Shown in pieces: positions 1 to 8,742 of a stretch of DNA of 55,689 nucleotides. This DNA comes from an uncultured Coriobacteriales bacterium. Lineage in GTDB: Bacteria > Actinomycetota > Coriobacteriia > Coriobacteriales > Eggerthellaceae. The position numbers were made by a program, and so were the translations under genes. The first letter of the stretch is position 1; every line of letters starts with the position of its first letter. Under the pieces are notes generated by a model. It worked only from the letters and a program-made list of their open reading frames with translations. It was not told the DNA's origin and did no database searches. The DNA is taken from the NCBI GenBank assembly GCA_946892075.1, contig CAMPNZ010000002.1, positions 1 to 55,689 of the forward strand. Direction: 5' to 3'.

Positions 1-126
1 CCCACCCTCGAACGCTCCGTCCTTCGCAAGCCACCTCGCATGTTCCTGTGCCCCGCGTTCGGGCGCGAGCGCGGGGCACAGGAACATGCGAGGTGGCGTG
101 CGAATGACGGAGCGTTCGAGGGTGGG
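1..126. repeat. 57-bp near-perfect inverted repeat
   Basis: Positions 1-57 and 70-126 are reverse complements at 55 of 57 positions (mismatches at 22 and 29), separated by 12 bases (58-69). Transcribed in either direction, this would fold into a very long GC-rich hairpin. The left arm starts at the first base of the window, so the repeat may continue further left. It is directly followed by three tandem GGGTGC-type units (about 125-146). No transposase gene adjoins it. It is far longer than a normal terminator. Confidence 0.93.
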
Positions 127-375
127 CGCGGGTGCGGGTGCGGGTGTTGCAGGCAGAAGCGTGGAACACATCATAAGCAGCATCTCAAACACACAATCGA
201 ACGCCTTACGTGCGCGCGATACAACGCATCACAAGTCACGCCAAAAACGCACCAGCAATGGATATTTGCTAGAAAAGCACTTCGAGCACACTTAACGCTG
301 CGCGCCAAGAAATTCAAAAATAAGGATAGTGAAAGAAGATGCAAGAGAATGCCGTGTGTTCACGGCGTTTAAAAA
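127..375. other. GC-rich spacer without a convincing gene
   Basis: After the inverted repeat the sequence runs from G-rich short tandem units into mixed sequence leading to the 3' end of the first tRNA-Ser. Overlapping open frames exist on both strands, but none has a ribosome binding site or a recognisable protein. I see nothing else supportable here. Confidence 0.5.
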
Positions 376-465
376 TGGCGGAGGAGGGGGGATTCGAACC
401 CCCGTCACCCTTGCAGGTGAAACAGTTTTCGAGACTGCCGCATTCAACCGCTCTGCCACCCCTCC
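376..465 (-). tRNA. tRNA-Ser(CGA)
   Basis: On the minus strand this folds as a class II tRNA. The acceptor stem pairs 459-465 with 380-386, the discriminator is G at 379, and CCA is encoded at 376-378. The anticodon loop carries CGA (reads UCG), a long variable arm is present, and the T arm (387-403) has a TTCGAAT loop. It lies 12 bp upstream of a second serine tRNA, and the two are probably co-transcribed. Confidence 0.95.
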
Positions 466-477
466 ACGGGCTACATC

Positions 478-569
478 TGGCGGAGAGATGGGGATTCGAA
501 CCCCAGATGCGCTTTTGGCGCATACACGATTTCCAATCGTGCTCCTTCGGCCAGCTCGGACATCTCTCC
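478..569 (-). tRNA. tRNA-Ser(GGA)
   Basis: Minus-strand class II tRNA. The acceptor stem is GGAGAGA (563-569) paired with 482-488, CCA is encoded at 478-480, and the anticodon is GGA within a loop flanked by CGATT/AATCG. The long variable arm is typical of serine tRNAs. It is upstream of tRNA-Ser(CGA) on the same strand, so the pair covers the UCC/UCU and UCG codons from one locus. Confidence 0.95.
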
Positions 570-607
570 ATACATAAACTATTGAGCGTAATAGCAACAT
601 TGAAGTA

Positions 608-643
608 TAACGGAGCATTGCTCATTGAACAAGTGCTCCGTTA
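608..643. other. 10-bp perfect inverted repeat
   Basis: TAACGGAGCA (608-617) and TGCTCCGTTA (634-643) form a perfect 10-bp stem with a 16-base loop, between the tRNA-Ser pair and the foldase gene. A weak T-rich run follows on the plus strand. It could be a terminator for the foldase transcript or an operator; the sequence does not decide. Confidence 0.5.
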
Positions 644-765
644 CAGTTTTCTTCACAACAGTCGCTTTACGTTCGCAATTTGGCTCACAGAAAAACCTAT
701 GCCGCGCAACTACACGTGTGCAAGCAAGAAATTTCTGTGAGTGTTATCAGCGCTAAACGCTACGA

Positions 766-1962
766 CTATTTTTTGGCGTCAGCAGGCTTTTTACCATCAG
801 CAGGTTTCGGTGCGTCAGCTTTCTTGTCGTCAGCTTTCTTATCTGCTGAAGAAGCAGCACCATCAGCAGGCTTAGCAGCATCATCGTTTTTCTTCTGTGC
901 CTGTTCAGCCGCTTTCTGTTCCTGTGCTTTTTGCGCTTCTTGCTCGTACTTCGTTATGTCAAGATCGTACGACAAACCCTTAGGCATATCATTTTTCTTG
1001 ACGTCGGCTTTATCTTTCTGAGCGTCAAGCCATTCTTTGAACGCCTGTTGAGTTTTATTCGCAAGCGTCATCTTCTTAATGGAATCAACCATTTCTTGTG
1101 GCATTTGATTAAGCTCTGTAATTTCTTTCGGCGCTGTCCACTCATCAGTGCACTTGATAATATGATAGCCAAACTTCGACTTAACAAGGGCGCTTACCTG
1201 GCCTTTTTTCAAATCACTTAAGGCTTTTGTGTACTCAGGTACGAAGTTGTTCATTTTGTCCCAACCAACATTGCCGCCCTGCGCAGCTGAACCCTTGTCA
1301 GTTGAATACTGCTTTGCAGCTTCCGCAAAATCAAGCTTACCAGCGTTGATTTTTTTCAACACGTCTTTAGCGGTTGCTTCATCTTTTTCCTCAAATAAAA
1401 TGTGCGACGACTTACGTGCGCCCGTCAAAAACGACGCATACATATTGCACGATTTCAGAACATCAGCGTCTTCCACTTTGGTGTCTTCACGCAATTTCTC
1501 TTGAATTTTTTGAGAAAGAAGCGAGCTCTCAACGGTGTCGTGATATTCCTCTGCCGTAAATCCAGCCTGCTCAAGCGCCTTATTCCACGCGTCGTCAGAA
1601 TCGTACTTTGAACGCATATCCTGGATGCGCTTGTCAATTTCTTCGCTTGAAACTTGAACGCCTAACTCTTTAGCACCTGCCTTAATCACGTGCTGGCTGA
1701 TGTACGAATCAATCATTTGATCGCGAACTTTTTCCGGTGTGAGCTTGTTTTTCACTAACCAGCGACCCCACGCGTTCGTATCGGTCAGTTCGTAGCGTGC
1801 ACGAATTTGCTCCACTTTTTTCGTGATAGCTTCTTCAAGAATCTTGTCGCCATTGATTGTTACCGCTACTCCACTTTTCCCAGATGAGCAGCCTGTAATG
1901 CCGCACACAACGGCGAAAGCTACGGCACACACACCTAAGGTTTTCAGTATCGTTTTTACCAT
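766..1962 (-). CDS. PrsA/SurA-like parvulin foldase lipoprotein
   Basis: A 398-residue extracytoplasmic peptidyl-prolyl isomerase and chaperone that would help secreted proteins fold outside the membrane. Residues 1-25 form a lipoprotein signal peptide ending in a GITGC lipobox, so it is probably anchored by Cys25. Residues about 35-175 resemble the SurA-N chaperone region. Residues about 180-275 are a rotamase (parvulin) domain containing SSHILF, FAEAAKQYSTD, GGNVGW and FGYHIIK. The last ~60 residues are a low-complexity Ala/Lys/Asp tail, perhaps for contact with the wall. The ATG is preceded by AAAGGAAAC at good spacing. Monocistronic on the leftward strand. The family assignment is secure; whether it is a true PrsA orthologue is less so. 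Confidence 0.9.
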   Translation of the reverse strand: MVKTILKTLGVCAVAFAVVCGITGCSSGKSGVAVTINGDKILEEAITKKVEQIRARYELTDTNAWGRWLVKNKLTPEKVRDQMIDSYISQHVIKAGAKELGVQVSSEEIDKRIQDMRSKYDSDDAWNKALEQAGFTAEEYHDTVESSLLSQKIQEKLREDTKVEDADVLKSCNMYASFLTGARKSSHILFEEKDEATAKDVLKKINAGKLDFAEAAKQYSTDKGSAAQGGNVGWDKMNNFVPEYTKALSDLKKGQVSALVKSKFGYHIIKCTDEWTAPKEITELNQMPQEMVDSIKKMTLANKTQQAFKEWLDAQKDKADVKKNDMPKGLSYDLDITKYEQEAQKAQEQKAAEQAQKKNDDAAKPADGAASSADKKADDKKADAPKPADGKKPADAKK

Positions 1963-2321
1963 TGCTTTTGTTTCCTTTTCCTATCCTTCAAAGCGTACTG
2001 GTTCATTCTAACATGCAATACAAGATGCGCTTTGGCAAGCCTACACAATTCAAAAACACTGCTAGCATGAGCAAACTATACTACACGCACGCACAAAAAA
2101 ATCTTAAATTTCAACAATAAAAAGGCGAAATAAAGCTTGCAAAAAGACGCTATGAACGCCTGCTTGCAACGGATGGCTGGTTTCTGCGGGTGGCCGGTTA
2201 CCACAAGCGCCTGGTTACCATGGCTACCTGGTTTGGTTGCCTTCTTGGACCGCCCGTGCGCCATGGTAGCCTAAGCCACACGTCACCTGATTGCTCCGCG
2301 CATGATATTGCTCCATCGCGC
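1963..2321. other. Intergenic spacer with an 11-bp inverted repeat
   Basis: A 359-base spacer between typA and the foldase gene. GGTTACCATGG (about 2213-2223) and CCATGGTAGCC (about 2262-2272) form an imperfect 11-bp inverted repeat with a loop of about 38 bases. It may fold downstream of typA. The 62-codon minus-strand frame at 2076-2264 has no ribosome binding site and looks spurious. Confidence 0.4.
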
Positions 2322-4136
2322 CTAATTATTCTTGTTCGCTTTGCGCCTATCGGTTGCCGACAACAAGCGTTTACGCAGGCGGATTGATTTTGGCGTCACT
2401 TCAACCAGCTCGTCGTCCTCGATATACTCAAGCGCCTCTTCCAAGGTAAACGTTTGCGGCGGCGTAAGCGAAATTGCCTTGTCAGCCGATGAAGAACGCT
2501 GGTTGCCCAGGTTTTTTGATTTCGCAACATTTACTACCATGTCGCCTTCTTTGGCCGACTCACCCACAATCATGCCCTCGTAGCATTCTTCACCAGGGCC
2601 AATGAACAACTTTCCGCGCTGTTGCAGCGTGTCAAGCGCATACGCAACCGATTTTTCCGTAGCAAGCGCAATCATCGAGCCGCACTTGCGGTGTCCCATT
2701 TCCCCACGATAAGGGCCATATTCCGAGAAATGATGGAACATTACAGCCTCTCCGCGCGTCACATTAAGAATGCGCGTGCGCAGACCCATCGTGCCGCGCG
2801 AAGGAATTTTGAACACAAGATGCGTATCTTCGCCGCGCTGATACATATCCGACATTTCTCCGCCGGCTGTTCCGAACACTTCTATAACTTTACCTGCGTA
2901 TTCACTAGGAACGTCCACTGTTGCTTCCTCGATAGGTTCAAGTTTATGCCCCTGAGCATCGGTTTTGATAATCACGCGCGGGCGGCCCACCTGAAACTCA
3001 AAACCTTCGCGGCGCATCGTTTCCATCAGCACCGACAGATGCAACACGCCACGTCCTGCCACTTCCATTCCCGTGGAGTCGGGCACTTCCTGAATGCGCA
3101 TAGAAATGTTGCTTTCCGCTTCTTTAAGCAGGCGTTCTTTAAGTTGGCGGCCACCAACGATGTCGCCTTCACGGCCAACAAGTGGGCTTGTTGAAGGCTC
3201 AAACACCACAGCCATCGTCGGCTGCTCAACCTCAATAGGATCAAGGCGAATAGGGTGCTCGCGCGAGGTAACCATGTCGCCAATATCGGCATCTGCAGCG
3301 CCCACCACAGCGATAATATCGCCCGCAAGCGCCTGGTCAACCTCGGTTTTTCCCAACTCATGGAACGTGAACACCTGCTTGATGACGGTGTTGTAGCGCG
3401 TTCCGTCATTTTTGATTACCAGCGCCTGTTCGCCTTTGTGCATCGTACCTGATGACAAGCGGCCAACGCCGATGCGCCCCACAAAACTTGAGTGGTCAAC
3501 GGTACAAATTTGCATAGCAACAGGCCCGTTTGGCTCGCAATCGGGTGCGGGCACTTTCTCGATAATAGTATCCAACAGCGGCGTCATATCCATCGTGTCG
3601 TCTTCGGGAGCATAGCGCGCGTACCCATTCACAGCAGAAGCAAACACAACGGGAAAATCAAGCTGCTCATCGCTGGCTTCAAGCTCAACCATCAGGTCGA
3701 ACACTTCGTCAACCACTTCGTGAGGACGTGCACCCGGGCGGTCAATTTTGTTGATCACAACCACGATGCGCAACCCCAGCGCAAGAGCATGCTTAAGCAC
3801 GAAACGCGTTTGCGGCATGGGGCCTTCAAACGCGTCAACAATAAGCAGCGCGCCATCAGCCATGTTCAGCACGCGCTCCACTTCACCGCCAAAATCGGCA
3901 TGGCCCGGCGTATCGATAACATTAATCTTCACATTGCCGTAATTGATAGCGATATTTTTCGAAAGAATGGTAATGCCGCGTTCACGTTCCTGGTCGTTGC
4001 TATCAAGAACCCTTTCTTCTACCTGCTGATTTGCACGAAATGTTCCCACTGCGTACAGCAAGCGGTCGACAAGTGTTGTTTTCCCGTGGTCTACGTGCGC
4101 AATAATTGCCACATTACGGATATTTTCTTGTTTCAC
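2322..4136 (-). CDS. typA: TypA/BipA ribosome-associated GTPase
   Basis: A 604-residue translational GTPase of the EF-G/LepA class, which in other bacteria assists 50S assembly and stress adaptation. The G domain opens with IRNVAIIAHVDHGKTTLVD (P-loop). The switch I sequence RERGITI, DTPGHADF (G3) and NKIDRPGA (G4) are all present. Domains II, III and V and the TypA-specific C-terminal domain follow, in the order usual for the family. I use the GTG at 4136 (MKQENIRN) because AAAGGA lies 7-12 bases upstream and family members begin at exactly this point. An in-frame ATG at 4199 would add 21 non-conserved residues. Length is normal. Confidence 0.95.
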   Translation of the reverse strand: MKQENIRNVAIIAHVDHGKTTLVDRLLYAVGTFRANQQVEERVLDSNDQERERGITILSKNIAINYGNVKINVIDTPGHADFGGEVERVLNMADGALLIVDAFEGPMPQTRFVLKHALALGLRIVVVINKIDRPGARPHEVVDEVFDLMVELEASDEQLDFPVVFASAVNGYARYAPEDDTMDMTPLLDTIIEKVPAPDCEPNGPVAMQICTVDHSSFVGRIGVGRLSSGTMHKGEQALVIKNDGTRYNTVIKQVFTFHELGKTEVDQALAGDIIAVVGAADADIGDMVTSREHPIRLDPIEVEQPTMAVVFEPSTSPLVGREGDIVGGRQLKERLLKEAESNISMRIQEVPDSTGMEVAGRGVLHLSVLMETMRREGFEFQVGRPRVIIKTDAQGHKLEPIEEATVDVPSEYAGKVIEVFGTAGGEMSDMYQRGEDTHLVFKIPSRGTMGLRTRILNVTRGEAVMFHHFSEYGPYRGEMGHRKCGSMIALATEKSVAYALDTLQQRGKLFIGPGEECYEGMIVGESAKEGDMVVNVAKSKNLGNQRSSSADKAISLTPPQTFTLEEALEYIEDDELVEVTPKSIRLRKRLLSATDRRKANKNN

Positions 4137-4222
4137 AAGAATCCTTTCTCTTTTACTATCATGCTCAGCTGCCAACGTATCCGCAGCTGACGGTTGCAAT
4201 CATATAAGGGTCTGTGTATCGG

Positions 4223-4774
4223 CTACTGTTTAAGTTGCGCTTCCAGTTCTTGCTTTTGCTTCCCAAGCGCTTCGATGCGTTCCTTGATATAAACTAACGA
4301 CTGAAGGGACGTAATAAACTGCACAACACCTGCGCCAATAGCCGCAACCGATACCACGCCTAGTATGGGATATCGGCGTGCTGCAAGCGCAACAAGCACA
4401 CCCACAACCAAGCACACAATGGCGAACGTGCGCTGCTCATAAAGCTGTGAGCGCTGCTCGATAAGCTGCACACGAGCGGCAATAACACCCGCAAGTGTGC
4501 CAGCAATCGTTGCCTGCCCTTGCGTTACCGACGACTCGGGTGAAAAAGCCGACTCAGGGTCGGCGGTATCGGTGGGAGCTGGGCGTTTCAGTAGATAGCG
4601 AAACGCATCTTGTACGTTTTTGAACTGCTCTTCTGCGCGCCGTTGAAGGCGTTTATTGTGCATATATTTGTCGGGATGCAAAATTTGAGCCATTTCGCGA
4701 TAGGCGCTTTTTATATCTTGAATGGACGCTTGCTCATTGAGGCCTAAAATATGAAGCGCCTCGTCACGTGTCAT
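4223..4774 (-). CDS. J-domain membrane protein
   Basis: A 183-residue protein with an N-terminal J domain (about 1-65) that carries the HPD tripeptide at 33-35, which stimulates DnaK ATPase. Two hydrophobic segments follow (about 115-133 and 136-158), then a Gln/Glu/Lys-rich helical tail likely to form a coiled coil. It has no G/F region, zinc centre or C-terminal substrate-binding domain, so it is a type III (C-class) J-protein that probably recruits DnaK to the membrane. The ATG is preceded by AAGGAG. It is upstream of typA on the same strand with 86 bp between them and may be co-transcribed with it. The substrate is unknown. Confidence 0.82.
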   Translation of the reverse strand: MTRDEALHILGLNEQASIQDIKSAYREMAQILHPDKYMHNKRLQRRAEEQFKNVQDAFRYLLKRPAPTDTADPESAFSPESSVTQGQATIAGTLAGVIAARVQLIEQRSQLYEQRTFAIVCLVVGVLVALAARRYPILGVVSVAAIGAGVVQFITSLQSLVYIKERIEALGKQKQELEAQLKQ

Positions 4775-4897
4775 ATATTCTCCTTATAAACTCGCACGCA
4801 TTGGCAGCTGGTGTGTTTGCGGTGCGCCATAACGCCATGCCCGCGCAACGTACCAGCGCCGCGTGTGCAACAATGCTGATAAGTTGTGCCAAAGCGC

Positions 4898-4923
4898 AAA
4901 AAGGGCCGGCAAAAACCGGCCCC
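4898..4923 (-). terminator. Rho-independent terminator after tRNA-Ala
   Basis: Read on the minus strand, an 8-bp GGGGCCGG-type stem with a TTTTT loop is followed immediately by a TTTTT run. It lies 12 bases past the CCA end of tRNA-Ala and ends the tRNA-Ile/tRNA-Ala transcript. Confidence 0.85.
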
Positions 4924-4934
4924 GTTACAATCGA

Positions 4935-5010
4935 TGGTGGAGAATAGGGGGATCGAACCCCTGACCTCAGGCTTGCAAAGCCCGCGCTCTCCCAGCTGAG
5001 CTAATTCCCC
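4935..5010 (-). tRNA. tRNA-Ala(TGC)
   Basis: Minus-strand tRNA. The acceptor stem is GGGGAAT (5004-5010) with 4939-4945, the discriminator is A, and CCA is encoded at 4935-4937. The anticodon loop contains TGC and the T loop is TTCGATC. The tRNA-Ile/tRNA-Ala order is the pair usually found in rRNA spacers, but no rRNA genes flank it here. Confidence 0.95.
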
Positions 5011-5071
5011 ATGTTAATAAACGTTCCACCGGCAAACTCGGCACTCGGCGGAACGTTTATCGCAACAGTAG

Positions 5072-5148
<77 letters not shown>

Positions 5149-5165
5149 ACAAAAAGTGCTATGAC

Positions 5166-5195
5166 ACTATATATCAAATGGGACGATTTCGTCAA
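5166..5195 (-). promoter_or_regulatory. Promoter of the tRNA-Ile/tRNA-Ala unit
   Basis: On the minus strand TTGACG (5190-5195) is followed after 18 bp by TATAGT (5166-5171), or after 16 bp by TATATA (5168-5173). Either gives a transcript starting just before tRNA-Ile. A plus-strand -10-like TATACT at 5204-5209 for the divergent BFN gene lies back to back with it. Confidence 0.65.
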
Positions 5196-5238
5196 GAATG
5201 GATTATACTATTTTTTGATTTTAAGAGAAAGGTGCGCG

Positions 5239-5736
5239 ATGATTCCCGTAAATGTCCTTACCCTGATAGCGGCAAGCGCTCCTAGGCCCTCGGTGCTTGT
5301 ACTGCAAACGGTTCCAGAAAATCAGCAGGTCAGCCCTACTTTAATTCCTGTTTACATCAACTTAAACGAAGCCAGTTTGCTTAGCCTTATCCTGAAAGAT
5401 GCACAATTAACGCGCCCAACGTCGCACCAGTTATTTTTTAATATTTGTAGCACTTGTGAAGTTACCATACAATATGTCCACATCTACAAACTTCTGGGGT
5501 GTATTTTTTACACCAAACTTGTGGTAAAGCATAACAACAAGATACAAGAATTTGAAGCGCGACCAAGCGATGCAATTGCGCTGGCAGTGCAACAAGGAGC
5601 GCCGCTTTTTATTGAGGAAGCGCTGGTGAACAGCGCAGGATTTTCATGCGCGCTGCCACACGAAACTATGGATGCCGCGCTGCAAGAATTTTCAACGTGG
5701 CTTGATAAAACATCTCCCGAAGATTTTAACGATTAG
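5239..5736 (+). CDS. Bifunctional nuclease (BFN/DUF151) domain protein
   Basis: A 165-residue protein of the BFN family, named from a plant RNase/DNase. The bacterial role is unproven, and members often sit among housekeeping genes. The diagnostic parts are a central region of beta strands ending in EFEARPSDAIALAVQQGAPLFIEE and a C-terminal acidic helix. I start at ATG 5239, which has AGAAAGG upstream; the longer open frame from 5011 runs through tRNA genes and cannot be real. It is the only plus-strand gene left of the origin and so is transcribed against the inferred fork direction. Confidence 0.8.
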   Translation: MIPVNVLTLIAASAPRPSVLVLQTVPENQQVSPTLIPVYINLNEASLLSLILKDAQLTRPTSHQLFFNICSTCEVTIQYVHIYKLLGCIFYTKLVVKHNNKIQEFEARPSDAIALAVQQGAPLFIEEALVNSAGFSCALPHETMDAALQEFSTWLDKTSPEDFND

Positions 5737-5780
5737 CAGCGCTCAGTCACACGCGCGGGGTGGGCGGACGCCCGTTTCAT

Positions 5781-5817
5781 AAAAAAGGGTTGGCAACACC
5801 ACCGGTGCCGCCAACCC
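5781..5817 (-). terminator. Rho-independent terminator of gyrA
   Basis: On the minus strand an 8-bp GGGTTGGC/GCCAACCC stem, with further pairing inside the loop, is followed by a TTTTTT run. It begins 11 bp past the gyrA stop codon and closes the gyrB-gyrA transcript. Confidence 0.85.
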
Positions 5818-5827
5818 AATACAGCTT

Positions 5828-8731
5828 CTACTCGAACAGATCGTCGTCGTTTGATGCAGATTCTATCTCGGCCACGTTTTCCGCATCGTCCATTGCGGGT
5901 GCGCTGGGCGCACTTGACGCACTCGGTGCATCGGGTACGCTTGAAGCGTCAGCGCCTTCCGCACATTTTACCTGCTCAGAACCAACTTCTACATCATCTA
6001 CATCCTGGCGCTTATTCGTAAGCGCAACCACCGACACCTTATCACTTGACGCAACATTCATAATCTTTAAACCTTGCGTCGAGCGACCCTGCTCGGTAAT
6101 CCCAGATACCTGCGTACGAACAACAACACCTTCCTCAGACATAATCATAATTTCGTCATCGTCGTCGACAATTTTGCAGTCTACCAGCAGGCCTTTTTTC
6201 GCTGTCATATTGATAGTGAACACACCCTGTCCACCGCGATGCTGCTCGGGATATTCTTCAACGCGGGTACGTTTGCCGTATCCGTGCTCGGTAATCACAA
6301 GCAGCGATGCGCCTTCATGGGCAATTTCCAGGCACAAAGCATGGGCACCAGCGGAAAGCGTTATGCCTTTCACACCCATTGTACCGCGGCCCAAAGGACG
6401 CGCTTCCGATTCATCCCACTTAATAACTTTACCGGCACTGGTGGCAATCATAACTTTATCACCAGGAGAAACGCGCTTCACAGCAATCAATGTGTCGTCG
6501 TCTTTTAAGTTGATGGCAATAAGGCCGTCTTTGCGGGTGCGGTCATAAAGCGACATGGAAGTTTTCTTAATCATACCCTGCGCGGTTGCAAACATCAGAT
6601 ACTCGTTTTCAGGGAAGTCCTTCGTAGCAATTACTGCAGAAATTGCTTCGTCCTTTTCAAGCGGCAATAAATTAACGATCGCATTGCCGCGCGCCTGGCG
6701 AGAAGCTTCGGGCAGCTCGTATACCTTCGTGCGGTACACCTTGCCTTTGGTTGAGAAGAATAGCATGTACGAGTGCGTTGATGCGATGAACAGGTGTTCC
6801 ACGTAATCGTTGTCTTTCAGGTTCACCGCCTGTGTGCCTTTTCCGCCGCGTTTTTGCGAGCGGTAGGTTTCAACGGGAAGACGCTTGACGTAGCCCGCTT
6901 TGGTAACGGTAACAACCATATCTTCATCTGCGATAAGATCTTCCACGTTGATATCTTTCGCTGCGCCCATGATGTGCGTGCGGCGTGGTGTTCCAAAACG
7001 AGCTTTAATGTCTTGCAACTCGGTTTTGATAATCTGACGAACAAGATTGTTGTCAGCCAAAACGCGGTTGTAATACTCAATTTGTTTCAGCAATTCTGCT
7101 AACTCTGTTTCAATTTTTTCGCGCTCGAGGCCTGTTAAGCGGCGCAAGCGCATTTGCAAAATAGCTTCAGATTGCTTATCGGATAGCTTGAAGCGCTCGC
7201 AAAGGCGCTGTTTTGCCTGCTCATCGGTTTGCGATGAGCGGATTATCGAAATCACTTCATCGATGTTATCAAGCGCAATAAGATAACCTTTTAAGATGTG
7301 GGCGCGTTCTTCAGCTTTGTTAAGCTCGAACTGGGTGCGGCGCACGATAACTTCTTCTTGGTGCTTAATATAGTAACCGAGCACTTCTTTGAGCGACAGA
7401 ACACGCGGCACACCATCTACCAGCGCCAACATAATAACACCAAAGCCAATTTGAAGTTGCGTGTGCTTGTAGAGCTTATTAAGAACAACCTCAGGAATAA
7501 CACCTTGCTTCAAGTCGATAATAATGTCAATGCCACTTCTATCTGCGCCGTCGTGAATGTTGCTTATTTCAGTAAGCTTCTTGTCGCGCACAAGCTCGCC
7601 CAATTTCTCAAGCAAGCGCTGGCGGTTTACCTGATAGGGAATTTCTTTGATAACCAGCTGGTAGCGGTTGTTTTTGACTTCCTTAATCTCGCATTTCGCA
7701 CGAAGCGACAGCGAACCGCGGCCCGTTTCGTACGCGTCGCGGATACCTTTCGTACCCATAATAAGCGCACCGGTTGGAAAGTCAGGGCCAGGTAAAACAC
7801 GCATAAGCTCGTCAATCGACACCTGTGGATTGTCAATCATAAGGCACGTGGCGTCGATAGTTTCGCCCAAATTGTGTGGCGGAATATTGGTTGCCATACC
7901 TACCGCAATACCTGCCGATCCGTTCACGAGCAAGTTCGGAAAACGTGCGGGCAGCACAACGGGCTCTTCAAGCGATTCGTCGTAGTTCGGCTGGAAGTTA
8001 ACGGTTTCTTTGTCCAGGTCACGCAGCAATTCCATGGATGCTTTGTCAAGGCGCGCCTCGGTATAACGCATGGCAGCCGCCGAATCGCCGTCAATTGAGC
8101 CAAAGTTGCCGTGTCCGTCAACCAAGGGAACACGCATCGAAAACGGCTGCGCTAAACGCACCATTGTTTCGTAAACCGCATAATCGCCATGAGGATGATA
8201 TTTACCGATAACGTCACCAACGGTACGCGCCGATTTCATGTGAGGGCGCGAAGGTGTGTAACCAGCTTCGTTCATGGCGTACAAAATACGTCTGTGAACT
8301 GGCTTTAGTCCGTCACGCACATCAGGAAGTGCGCGGGATACAATAACGCTCATCGAGTATTCGAGGAAGGATGTTTGCATTTCTTTGCCCAAAAAGGCGC
8401 TGCGGACCGTCGTGCCTTCTCCACCGTTCGCGCCTTCAACAATATCGCCATGAGCAACGGGCAAAATGAGATCGTCATCTATGTTGTGTTGTTCACCAGC
8501 ATCCGAAATAACCTGATGAAACGACTTATTGCCTGAATCTTGCGCCGCGTTTTGAGCGTCGGTACTCTGGTTGGTATCGGCATCTTCACCATCAAGGCCA
8601 ACCCTATCATTTAAAGCTTTAAGCTCGTCAGGTAAGGGTTCTGAGTGCTCTGAATGTTCGGGGTGCTCTGTGTGATTTGTCTCGTTTTCGTTATTGTCAT
8701 CACCAAAGGGTGTCTGTTTATCGTCTGACAT
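5828..8731 (-). CDS. gyrA: DNA gyrase subunit A
   Basis: A 967-residue type IIA topoisomerase A subunit, which cleaves and rejoins DNA during negative supercoiling with GyrB. The catalytic tyrosine is Tyr223 in AAMRYTEAR, equivalent to E. coli Tyr122, so numbering is offset by 101. The winged-helix/tower region, the QRRGGKG GyrA-box (about residue 635) and the six-bladed C-terminal domain all follow. Two oddities stand out. There is an acidic, Asn/Glu/His-rich N-terminal extension of about 115 residues, with EH-type repeats, before the normal start region. Tyr184 occupies the position of E. coli Ser83 in the quinolone-resistance-determining region, and Glu188 occupies that of Asp87. AAGGAG overlaps the gyrB stop codon, so translation is coupled to gyrB. 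Confidence 0.98.
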   Translation of the reverse strand: MSDDKQTPFGDDNNENETNHTEHPEHSEHSEPLPDELKALNDRVGLDGEDADTNQSTDAQNAAQDSGNKSFHQVISDAGEQHNIDDDLILPVAHGDIVEGANGGEGTTVRSAFLGKEMQTSFLEYSMSVIVSRALPDVRDGLKPVHRRILYAMNEAGYTPSRPHMKSARTVGDVIGKYHPHGDYAVYETMVRLAQPFSMRVPLVDGHGNFGSIDGDSAAAMRYTEARLDKASMELLRDLDKETVNFQPNYDESLEEPVVLPARFPNLLVNGSAGIAVGMATNIPPHNLGETIDATCLMIDNPQVSIDELMRVLPGPDFPTGALIMGTKGIRDAYETGRGSLSLRAKCEIKEVKNNRYQLVIKEIPYQVNRQRLLEKLGELVRDKKLTEISNIHDGADRSGIDIIIDLKQGVIPEVVLNKLYKHTQLQIGFGVIMLALVDGVPRVLSLKEVLGYYIKHQEEVIVRRTQFELNKAEERAHILKGYLIALDNIDEVISIIRSSQTDEQAKQRLCERFKLSDKQSEAILQMRLRRLTGLEREKIETELAELLKQIEYYNRVLADNNLVRQIIKTELQDIKARFGTPRRTHIMGAAKDINVEDLIADEDMVVTVTKAGYVKRLPVETYRSQKRGGKGTQAVNLKDNDYVEHLFIASTHSYMLFFSTKGKVYRTKVYELPEASRQARGNAIVNLLPLEKDEAISAVIATKDFPENEYLMFATAQGMIKKTSMSLYDRTRKDGLIAINLKDDDTLIAVKRVSPGDKVMIATSAGKVIKWDESEARPLGRGTMGVKGITLSAGAHALCLEIAHEGASLLVITEHGYGKRTRVEEYPEQHRGGQGVFTINMTAKKGLLVDCKIVDDDDEIMIMSEEGVVVRTQVSGITEQGRSTQGLKIMNVASSDKVSVVALTNKRQDVDDVEVGSEQVKCAEGADASSVPDAPSASSAPSAPAMDDAENVAEIESASNDDDLFE

Positions 8732-8742
8732 GAGCTATCTCC

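Noticed and set aside
1..126. Ends of an insertion sequence or a complete MITE
   Set aside because: No transposase, no target duplication visible, and only one copy in the window; left as an unexplained inverted repeat.
2076..2264. 62-codon minus-strand gene between typA and the foldase
   Set aside because: No ribosome binding site, no conserved features, and it overlaps an inverted repeat.
3492..4190. 232-codon plus-strand frame within typA
   Set aside because: Shadow frame of the conserved GTPase domain.
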